Positions 6,532 to 11,408 of a stretch of 11,408 bases of DNA are shown here, piece after piece. Source of the stretch: Clostridiales bacterium (GTDB taxonomy: Bacteria; Bacillota; Clostridia; Lachnospirales; WRAX01); assembly GCA_031277155.1 (NCBI GenBank), contig JAITMW010000164.1, positions 1-11,408 of the forward strand, given 5' to 3'. Position numbers and translations under genes: made by a program. The notes beneath the pieces were generated by a model. It saw nothing but the letters and a program-made list of their open reading frames with translations. It did no database searches and was not told where the DNA came from. Position 1 is the first letter of the stretch. Each line of letters opens with the position of its first letter.

Positions 6532-7500
6532 CTAATGCAATATCAGCGACACGGCAAAATCCACAATGTCGTCGCCATAGGTTTCATGCTCTATATCCGG
6601 CGTGATGCCTATGCCGTGTACGGTTTCGCCTGCTGGCGTCTCAATCAGGATGACGGTGGCGCGCACCGCAAAGCCGCCGCGCAGGGGCAATGTGGCCTGG
6701 CCGATGCCTTTGCCATATGTCAGCGCACCAATGGTGGTCACATTGTCAAGATTTTCCGTTAAGGCCATTATTAGTCCCTCCGACGCGCTGGCGGTACGCT
6801 CGTTTTGCAAAATTTTAATGCTTTCAAAGTCAAAAAATCTGTCCCCGCGAGAATTTCTTTGATTCCCAAAGACATTCCAGCCAAAAAGATGCCATCGGGC
6901 CGTCTCAAAGCCTACGATGTCGCCGCGCTCCAAAAAAAGGTCCGCGATGGCTTGAAAATCGTCCAGCACGCCCCCGCTGTTGCCGCGCAAATCCAGTATA
7001 AGATTGTCAAAACTATTGATTTCTTCCTGATTCTCAAAAACAAAGTCGCGCACATATGGCGAAATATTGGGCAGGAAAAGATAACCCACACCGGGCGCAG
7101 CCTCGAAAAATTCGGCGGCGGCGGCACGTGTGCGCACACGTTCGACAGCGTCCTGGCGCATTGTCGGCGTGTATTGATAAGTATATACATCGCCGTCAAC
7201 CATGCGAATTTGCTGGGTGACGATGGATATCACGAGATTGTCAAAATTGCGGATATAGCTTTCGGGCGTAATGCCATGGGCTGCAAACAGCTCGTCCAGC
7301 GTGTCTGTGTGGATATAATGGTGCGCTATCAGATTTTTAAACAACAGGTAGTCAAAATTTTGGTAAATTAAGGCAGACAGGCCGGCTACAAGCAGAGCAA
7401 TCACTGACAGGGATATTATTTTAAAGCGCAGATAGCTTCTGCGCAGGCGCTCTATGGCCGAATGATGTGGCTTTCGCTTTCTTTTGTGAATTTTAAACAT
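6532..7500 (-). CDS. Membrane-anchored S41-family peptidase without PDZ domain
   Basis: A 322-residue C-terminal-processing-type serine protease. A Lys/Arg-rich cytoplasmic tail (1-26) precedes one membrane segment (about 28-46), placing the rest outside the cell. LILDLRGNSGGVLDDF (167-182) is the S41 core motif. TASASEGL (236-243) holds the likely nucleophile Ser238, and TYGKGIGQ (261-268) holds the likely general base Lys264, so the Ser-Lys dyad seems complete, with 26 residues between them against about 25 in CtpA. GIGITPDIE (296-304) is the usual closing motif. The region between the membrane segment and the core is short and has no PDZ domain. The ATG has AAAGGCGG 6 bases upstream and a good sigma-A promoter. 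Substrate unknown. It differs from the lipoprotein paralogue at 860-2320 in keeping the lysine. Confidence 0.92.
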   Translation of the reverse strand: MFKIHKRKRKPHHSAIERLRRSYLRFKIISLSVIALLVAGLSALIYQNFDYLLFKNLIAHHYIHTDTLDELFAAHGITPESYIRNFDNLVISIVTQQIRMVDGDVYTYQYTPTMRQDAVERVRTRAAAAEFFEAAPGVGYLFLPNISPYVRDFVFENQEEINSFDNLILDLRGNSGGVLDDFQAIADLFLERGDIVGFETARWHLFGWNVFGNQRNSRGDRFFDFESIKILQNERTASASEGLIMALTENLDNVTTIGALTYGKGIGQATLPLRGGFAVRATVILIETPAGETVHGIGITPDIEHETYGDDIVDFAVSLILH

Positions 7501-7517
7501 GGGACACCGCCTTTCTC

Positions 7518-7546
7518 TTTACATTATAATGCCAATGTGATATTAT
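7518..7546 (+). promoter_or_regulatory. Sigma-A promoter for smpB, extended -10 type
   Basis: TTTACA (7518-7523), a 17-base spacer and TATTAT (7541-7546), each one mismatch from consensus, with a TG two bases before the -10 (7538-7539). Transcription would start near 7553, about 40 bases before the smpB start codon. It occupies almost the same DNA as the opposing promoter for the S41 gene. Confidence 0.75.
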
Positions 7547-7551
7547 TGCAA
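7523..7551 (-). promoter_or_regulatory. Sigma-A promoter for the S41 peptidase gene
   Basis: On the minus strand TTGCAA (7551-7546), a 17-base spacer and a perfect TATAAT (7528-7523). Transcription would start near 7516, about 16 bases before the start codon, leaving a short leader with AAAGGCGG. Its -10 overlaps the -35 of the smpB promoter by one base, and its -35 overlaps the smpB -10 by one base, so both cannot be occupied at once. Confidence 0.78.
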
Positions 7552-7591
7552 CAAGCATAATTGAAAGCATTGTTGATTGGGGTGACGATTT

Positions 7592-8065
7592 TTGGAAAAA
7601 GAACGCAAATACAGGCTTATTGCGCAAAACAGAAAGGCGCGGCATGATTATTTTATCGAAGAGACCTTCCAGGCGGGCATCGAGCTTTTTGGCATGGAGG
7701 TGAAATCCCTGCGGGCGGGGCGATGCAATTTGGTGGACAGCCATGTGGAATTTAAAAACCGCGAGGCCTTTGTGGTTAATTTGCATATCAGCCAATATGA
7801 CCATTCCACGGTCGAAAGGGATAAAAAAGACCCAACACGCCGCCGCCGCCTGCTTTTGCACAGGCGGCAAATAAATCGGCTGATGGGGGCTGTGACAAGG
7901 GATGGATATACCGTTGTGCCGCTGAAAATTTATTTTTCGGGGCCCTTTGTGAAGGTGGACATTGGGCTGGCCAAGGGCAAAAAGCTGTATGACAAAAGGC
8001 ATGACATCGCAAAGCGCGATGCGCGGCGCGAAACCGAAAAGCAATTTAAGGTGAAAAACTTATAA
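7592..8065 (+). CDS. smpB: SsrA-binding protein SmpB
   Basis: A 157-residue SmpB, which binds tmRNA and helps it enter stalled ribosomes for trans-translation. Conserved features in order: NRKARHDYFIEETFQAGI (13-30), FGMEVKSLRAGRCNL (33-47), DHSTVERDKKDPTRRRRLLL (69-88), then KIYFSGPFVKVDIGLAKGKK, and the basic C-terminal tail DKRHDIAKRDARRE, which mimics mRNA in the decoding centre in studied SmpB. The start is TTG at 7592: GGGGTGA lies 6 bases upstream, and an in-frame TGA three codons earlier (7583-7585) rules out any longer form. It appears complete. No tmRNA gene is visible next to it, although ssrA often lies nearby in other genomes. The yajC promoter begins at the base after its stop codon. 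Confidence 0.98.
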   Translation: MEKERKYRLIAQNRKARHDYFIEETFQAGIELFGMEVKSLRAGRCNLVDSHVEFKNREAFVVNLHISQYDHSTVERDKKDPTRRRRLLLHRRQINRLMGAVTRDGYTVVPLKIYFSGPFVKVDIGLAKGKKLYDKRHDIAKRDARRETEKQFKVKNL

Positions 8066-8094
8066 TTGACAAGCCCCGGTCACTGTGATATCAT
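8066..8094 (+). promoter_or_regulatory. Sigma-A promoter for yajC, extended -10 type
   Basis: A perfect TTGACA (8066-8071), a 17-base spacer and TATCAT (8089-8094), with TG two bases before the -10 (8086-8087). The -35 starts immediately after the smpB TAA. The start point would be near 8101, giving a leader of about 35 bases. Its TGTGATATCATTG strongly resembles TGTGATATTATTG of the smpB promoter. Confidence 0.78.
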
Positions 8095-8135
8095 TGTGAA
8101 AATGGGAACAAATACAGAGACGAGGTGCTGTTTTA

Positions 8136-8666
8136 ATGAAGAAATATTTATGGATGATATTGACGATTGTGATTGTGGCCGGTCTGGCCGCATGTGTGCC
8201 TGCCGGCGGCGGCGGCGGCGGAACCATAATTGTGGACGGCGAGGCAGTTGCCGGGCCGGGTGTTCAGCAAGCCGCACCGCCACAGGACGGCGCGGTGGGC
8301 GGCGAGGCCGTCGGGGCCCCCGCCGAACAAGCACCGCCGGCCGGCGGCATCCTTGGGCTGCTTTGGCCATTTTTGCTGATGATGGTTGTGGTGTATTTTC
8401 TTATAATGCGTCCGCAGCGCAAGCAGGCCAAACAAACCAGAGAAATGCAGTCGGCCTTGGGTGTTGGCGACAATATAATGACAACCAGCGGACTTTTCGG
8501 CAAAATAGTCAGTGTGGGCACGGATTGCTTCGTGGTAGAGTTTGGCGAAGGCGGCCGCAGCATCAAAGTGCCGATTCGCAGAACCGACATTGCGGGCGTC
8601 AAGTCCCCCGTGCTGACGCCGCCGCCTAGGGGCGAGGAAGTTATTGACGATAAGAAGAAGAGATAA
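8136..8666 (+). CDS. yajC: YajC-domain protein with an N-terminal lipoprotein signal
   Basis: YajC is a small accessory subunit associated with the SecDF-Sec translocase. The YajC domain is clear: a membrane segment (about 72-91) followed by IMRPQRKQAKQTREMQ (90-105), LGVGDNIMTTSGLFGKIVSV (108-127) and IKVPIRRTDIAGV (143-155). Ahead of it is something unusual: a lipoprotein-type signal peptide (MKKYLWMILTIVIVAG, then lipobox LAAC, Cys20) and a linker of about 50 residues rich in Gly, Ala and Pro with no charged membrane-facing motif. At 176 residues it is much longer than the usual 85-120. The linker would be extracellular and the C-terminal domain cytoplasmic, which fits YajC topology and the positive RPQRK after the membrane segment. 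GAGGTG lies 8 bases before the ATG. It has its own promoter after smpB; no sec or tgt genes are in view. Confidence 0.93.
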   Translation: MKKYLWMILTIVIVAGLAACVPAGGGGGGTIIVDGEAVAGPGVQQAAPPQDGAVGGEAVGAPAEQAPPAGGILGLLWPFLLMMVVVYFLIMRPQRKQAKQTREMQSALGVGDNIMTTSGLFGKIVSVGTDCFVVEFGEGGRSIKVPIRRTDIAGVKSPVLTPPPRGEEVIDDKKKR

Positions 8667-8669
8667 TTA

Positions 8670-8692
8670 GTAGGGGCGAGCTTTGCTCGCCC
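8670..8692 (+). repeat. Short palindromic repeat, copy 5
   Basis: GTAG followed by GGGCGAGC, loop TTT, GCTCGCCC: a perfect 8-bp stem. It begins 4 bases after the yajC stop and is followed by GCGTTTTATATT, so it may also act as a weak transcript-end hairpin for yajC; the T-run is short and offset by 3 bases. It is in direct orientation relative to copy 6, with 39 bases between them, unlike the inverted pairs at 6341-6519. Confidence 0.9.
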
Positions 8693-8721
8693 GCGTTTTA
8701 TATTCCAAAATGTGATAGCCC

Positions 8722-9282
8722 TCAGCGGCTTGTAGGGGCGAGCTTCGCTCGCCCGCTGTCAAGCCTCAAAGGGTCCCGGGCCTCAATATCTGCCCAAAGA
8801 TTGATAATTTCAACTCCCAATTTTTCCGCATAATCAAAAGTATGCTTTGTGCCGCCCTCCTTGTGGCCCAAAAGGCCGATAAGGCGGGCGCTGCTGTCAA
8901 CCAGATAGCGGTTGCGCTCGTGATAGCTGCCGCGTATATACCCGGAATTAAGCACAACAATAGAGTCCGCCATGCGCAAAATATTGTCATGGCGGCTTCT
9001 CCATTTTTTGCTCCATTTTTTCTCCTGCCCGGCAAAGGGCACAATGCTTATAAGGGAAATTTCCGCGGTTGTGTCATGCTTTATGCCCATAACCATTTCC
9101 GCGGCAATAATGTCAAAACCCATGGCCATGCCGCTGTAAAAAGTTGTAAACCCGGCAGAAATGGCGTCTGTTATGGCCGATTTCAGCACATCCCGCATAA
9201 TGTCGCCCAAATATGAATCATCCATGTCAAAATGCGCAGACCTGTGGCCGGAAAAGCAACAGCACTTGTGCTTGTCAATCAT
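8722..9282 (-). CDS. SLOG-superfamily protein (DUF1273, YoqJ/YpsA-like), C-terminus encoded by a repeat
   Basis: A 186-residue cytoplasmic protein of the DUF1273 branch of the SLOG (LOG/DprA-like Rossmann) superfamily, thought to bind nucleotide-like ligands; no defined reaction is known to me. Motifs: CCFSGHRS (8-15), FTTFYSGMAMGFDIIAAEMV (45-64), DSIVVLNSGY (106-115), YHERNRYLVDSSARLIGLL (119-137) and GGTKHTFDYAEKLG (142-155). The body ends near LWADIEARDP. The last 12 residues, DSGRAKLAPTSR, are read from the palindromic repeat at 8732-8763 and are probably not ancestral. A TGA one frame off at 8766-8768 marks a plausible former end. The start ATG overlaps the alarmone synthetase stop by 8 bases (9275-9282), with AAGGGA upstream, so the two are translationally coupled. 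It converges on yajC. Confidence 0.88.
   Translation of the reverse strand: MIDKHKCCCFSGHRSAHFDMDDSYLGDIMRDVLKSAITDAISAGFTTFYSGMAMGFDIIAAEMVMGIKHDTTAEISLISIVPFAGQEKKWSKKWRSRHDNILRMADSIVVLNSGYIRGSYHERNRYLVDSSARLIGLLGHKEGGTKHTFDYAEKLGVEIINLWADIEARDPLRLDSGRAKLAPTSR
8732..8763 (+). repeat. Short palindromic repeat, copy 6, inside a coding region
   Basis: GTAG, GGGCGAGC, loop TTC, GCTCGCCC (8732-8754), continuing into GCTGTCAAG (to 8763). The continuation matches the one after the copy at 6497-6519, so for these two copies the unit is about 32 bases. On the minus strand the whole unit is read as codons by the SLOG gene and supplies its last residues. Confidence 0.9.
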
Positions 9283-9919
9283 GTCCGTTCCCTTCGTTAA
9301 TCATCGAAATTATCTCATGTATCGTAAACATGCGGTGGTCAAGCTCCGCAATTTTATCAGCAATTGTGGCCAGCTCGTCACTTAAATTCTGCGGAATGTC
9401 GCCGCGGTATTTATAGCGCGCCTTATGCTCCAGCGTGGCCCAAAAATTCATTGCCTCTGTGCGTATCTGGATTTCCACCGTCACATCCTCCGTTTTGCCC
9501 GAGAAAAAGACGGGAATTTGAACAACCAGGTGATAGCTGCGATAGCCGCTGCGCTTGGGACTGCTGATATAGTCCTTCTCCTTGAGGATGTTCACGCCGG
9601 GCATAGAGCGTATTATGCCCGCCAAAAAATATATGTCTGTGGCAAAGGGGCAGATGATGCGCGCGCCGGCGATGTCTTTCAGATGCTTTTTGGCGTTTTC
9701 CGCCGTGATGTCCAGGCCCATCTCATGCAGCTTTTGCGCGATGCTTTCGGGGGCTTTTATGCGGCTGTGGATAAAGTCGATGGCCCCTTTTTTTTGAAAA
9801 TTGCTTAAATCTTCGTGAATTATGCCCAATTTTGTCATCAAGGTGCGCAGACCCCAATCATAGACGGGCAAAAGCGCCTTCAGCCTCTCAAATTCTTCGT
9901 TGCTAAAACGTATGGCCAT
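9275..9919 (-). CDS. Small alarmone synthetase (RelA/SpoT synthetase domain)
   Basis: A 214-residue single-domain (p)ppGpp synthetase of the RelQ/RelP class. These cytoplasmic enzymes transfer pyrophosphate from ATP to GDP, GTP or GMP. Synthetase motifs: HSRIKAPESIAQKL (51-64), KDIAGARIIC (81-90, with metal-binding Asp82), KDYISSPKRSGYRSYHLVV (115-133, with guanine-stacking Tyr126) and VEIQIRTEAMNFWATLEHK (148-166, with catalytic Glu149). There is no HD hydrolase domain and no TGS or ACT regulatory region, so it is synthesis-only. Residue placement parallels Asp72 and Glu139 of RelQ. The C-terminal helices (about 177-206) would mediate oligomerisation as in RelQ. GGAGG lies 6 bases before the ATG. 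The gene begins 15 bases after mgtE and overlaps the SLOG gene by 8 bases, so all three share the mgtE promoter. Confidence 0.95.
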   Translation of the reverse strand: MAIRFSNEEFERLKALLPVYDWGLRTLMTKLGIIHEDLSNFQKKGAIDFIHSRIKAPESIAQKLHEMGLDITAENAKKHLKDIAGARIICPFATDIYFLAGIIRSMPGVNILKEKDYISSPKRSGYRSYHLVVQIPVFFSGKTEDVTVEIQIRTEAMNFWATLEHKARYKYRGDIPQNLSDELATIADKIAELDHRMFTIHEIISMINEGNGHD

Positions 9920-9934
9920 ATATTACCTCCGAAA

Positions 9935-11299
9935 TCACAACAGGTTTGCCATAAAAATGCTGACGAAAGCAAAATAGATAACCAGCCCGGCGATGTCCTT
10001 GATGGATGTTATTATCGGAGCCGAGCCCGCCGCCTGGTCCATGTTAAAGCGAATCAGAAAATATGGCACGGCAAAGCCCAAAAGCGCCGCCACAGCCATG
10101 GTGGCCACCAGCGCCAGGCCAACAGCCAGACCCAGCTGGGGGTTGCCTTGCCAAAGGGCGGCGACCAAGCCCGTAACCGAGCCCATCACAATGCCGATAC
10201 TTAATCCTACGCCAATCTCCTTGGCCAGATGCCTAACAAAACTTTTCATCTGGATATGGCCCAGCACCACGCCCCGGGCAAAAATTGTGGAGGATTGTGT
10301 GCCTACATTTCCGGCCATACCCATTATGAGAGGTATAAAGACCGCCACCGCGGCAACGGATTGCAGGGTTTGCTCGAAGCCGTCAATAATTGCCCCGGTT
10401 AAAAAGCCGAAGACCAAAGTTATCAGCAAAATAGGCACGCGGACGCGCCAAATTCTCCAGAGATTGCCGTTTACGAGCACCTCGCTGCGGTCCGCCTCGA
10501 TGCCGGCGGCATCGGCAAAGCCGGCGTGGTCAAGGATGTCCTCCGTGGCCTCTTCAACAAAAATGTCAACGGCGTCGTCAATGGTTACAATGCCCACAAT
10601 GCGCCCCTCTTTGTCAACAACGGGTATGGCCAGAAGGTCAAGCTCTTGTAAAGTCTTGGCCACTTCCTCCTGGTCGTCTCCGGTAAAGGCGGATATGGTC
10701 TTTTTGGACATAATATCGCCGATGATGGCGCCGCTGTCGGCCACAAGCAGGTCTTTCAGCGAAAGCACGCCCTCCAGCTTTTTGGCGTTGTCCGTCACAA
10801 ACAGGGTATATATGGTCTCTTTGTCGGCGGCTTGGCGGCGTACCTTGTCCAATGCCTGCTGGGCCGTCATGCCCTTGTTTAAGGAGATATACTCGGTGGT
10901 CATTATGCGGCCCGCCGTTTCGGCCTCATATCCCATCAAAATATTGGTTGTGGCCCTTTCTTGGGGCGAAAGGGACGCAATCAGCTTTTTTGCCACAGAG
11001 GCGGGCATTTCATCCAGCAGCTTTACCCTGTCGTCCGGCGCCATTTCGTTTATGAATTCAATTACGCGCTCGTCCGTAAAAGAGCGCAGCAAATTTTGCG
11101 CATGGTCTATATCCAGCTGCTCGAACATGGAAAGCGCGCTGTCCTTGGCAAGCAGGCGAAATACAATCACTTGGTCGTCGTTAGAGAGGTCATAAAAGGC
11201 GTCCAAAATCTCTATTTCTTCAGAATTCGCAAGCAGTGTCTTTAGGTTTTCCATGTCCTTGCTTTCGATAAAGGCCATGATTTTTTCGTACAATGTCAT
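9935..11299 (-). CDS. mgtE: Magnesium channel MgtE
   Basis: A 454-residue MgtE, a homodimeric Mg2+ channel of the plasma membrane that is closed by cytosolic Mg2+ binding to its N and CBS domains. The N domain spans about 20-130 (helical repeats such as LLRSFTDERVIEFINEM). The first CBS domain is about 133-195 (GRIMTTEYISL onward) and the second about 196-255 (IMSKKTISAF, then VVDKEGRIVGIVTIDDAVDI). A connecting helix precedes five membrane segments at about 287-307, 315-336, 363-383, 388-412 and 430-452. Signature residues include PLIMGMAGNVGTQSSTI (323-339) and FNMDQAAGSAPIITSIKDIAG (418-438), with Asp421 matching the pore Asp of Thermus MgtE. The protein is full length. The start has GGGAGGTG 4 bases upstream. 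The leader is only about 35 bases. Confidence 0.98.
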   Translation of the reverse strand: MTLYEKIMAFIESKDMENLKTLLANSEEIEILDAFYDLSNDDQVIVFRLLAKDSALSMFEQLDIDHAQNLLRSFTDERVIEFINEMAPDDRVKLLDEMPASVAKKLIASLSPQERATTNILMGYEAETAGRIMTTEYISLNKGMTAQQALDKVRRQAADKETIYTLFVTDNAKKLEGVLSLKDLLVADSGAIIGDIMSKKTISAFTGDDQEEVAKTLQELDLLAIPVVDKEGRIVGIVTIDDAVDIFVEEATEDILDHAGFADAAGIEADRSEVLVNGNLWRIWRVRVPILLITLVFGFLTGAIIDGFEQTLQSVAAVAVFIPLIMGMAGNVGTQSSTIFARGVVLGHIQMKSFVRHLAKEIGVGLSIGIVMGSVTGLVAALWQGNPQLGLAVGLALVATMAVAALLGFAVPYFLIRFNMDQAAGSAPIITSIKDIAGLVIYFAFVSIFMANLL

Positions 11300-11339
11300 A
11301 AAACACCTCCCATTATATTGTAGCCTTTTTTACTATATG

Positions 11340-11368
11340 ATTATAACCTTGTACCATGGGCCTGTCAA
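11340..11368 (-). promoter_or_regulatory. Consensus sigma-A promoter of the mgtE operon
   Basis: On the minus strand a perfect TTGACA (11368-11363), a 17-base spacer and a perfect TATAAT (11345-11340). The start point would be near 11333, about 34 bases before the mgtE ATG. Such a perfect match predicts strong expression. No leader long enough for a riboswitch lies between it and the gene. Confidence 0.9.
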
Positions 11369-11394
11369 CGTTTTTCTGGAAAAATTATGGTATA

Positions 11395-11408
11395 AGATCG
11401 GAAGAGCA
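11395..11408. other. Illumina adapter remnant at contig end (artefact)
   Basis: The final 14 bases, AGATCGGAAGAGCA, are identical to the start of the Illumina TruSeq adapter read-through sequence. They lie exactly at the right edge, where untrimmed adapter is expected. They should not be treated as genomic DNA. Confidence 0.93.

Noticed and set aside
8066..8135. tmRNA (ssrA) gene next to smpB
   Set aside because: The gap before yajC is only 70 bases and is filled by a promoter and leader, with no tRNA-like ends.
8693..8731. Strong intrinsic terminator between yajC and the SLOG gene
   Set aside because: The repeat hairpin is followed by GCGTTTTATATT, with the T-run short and displaced. It may contribute, but a clear terminator cannot be claimed.
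9993..11195. 400-codon open frame on the plus strand opposite mgtE
   Set aside because: It is entirely antisense to a well-conserved MgtE. Its product is Ser/Arg/Pro-rich with no domain or ribosome binding site, typical of a shadow of a GC-rich gene.

Overview
The window looks like one end of a contig from a Gram-positive, clostridia-like bacterium, probably from a metagenome. The evidence is consensus sigma-A promoters with 17-bp spacers, strong GGAGG-type ribosome binding sites, lipoprotein signal peptides, tightly overlapping genes, and protein families typical of Firmicutes (small alarmone synthetase, YoqJ/YpsA-like SLOG protein, dprA next to topA). Genus cannot be told from the sequence. 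The last 14 bases (11395-11408) match the start of the Illumina TruSeq adapter, so the right edge is an assembly end and not genome.

Layout, left to right. (1) 1-804, minus strand: a more AT-rich cassette with a small zinc-ribbon protein, a DUF2281-type VapB antitoxin and a PIN-domain VapC toxin that runs off the left edge. (2) 860-6302, minus strand: a compact run, in transcription order PHP phosphoesterase, dprA, topA, S41-like lipoprotein, with overlaps or gaps of at most about 25 bp. (3) 6303-6531: a gene-free stretch holding two head-to-head pairs of a short palindromic repeat (REPIN-like), with a small inverted repeat between them. (4) 6532-7500, minus strand: a membrane-anchored S41 peptidase. 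(5) 7592-8666, plus strand: smpB, then yajC behind its own promoter. The yajC product is unusual: it carries a lipoprotein signal peptide and a Gly/Ala/Pro-rich linker ahead of the normal YajC domain. (6) 8670-8763: two more copies of the palindromic repeat, one of which encodes the C-terminus of the next gene. (7) 8722-11299, minus strand: an mgtE, alarmone synthetase, SLOG-protein operon driven by a perfect TTGACA-17-TATAAT promoter.

Most genes are housekeeping: DNA topology (TopA), DNA uptake and recombination (DprA), ribosome rescue (SmpB), Sec translocase accessory (YajC), magnesium import (MgtE) and alarmone synthesis. The points most worth a second look are the REPIN-like repeats and their capture into a reading frame, the lipoprotein form of YajC, the superimposed divergent promoters between the S41 gene and smpB, and the translational coupling of an alarmone synthetase to a SLOG protein. 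I found no tRNA, rRNA, CRISPR array, riboswitch or transposase gene. I did not find a clear new multi-gene system.
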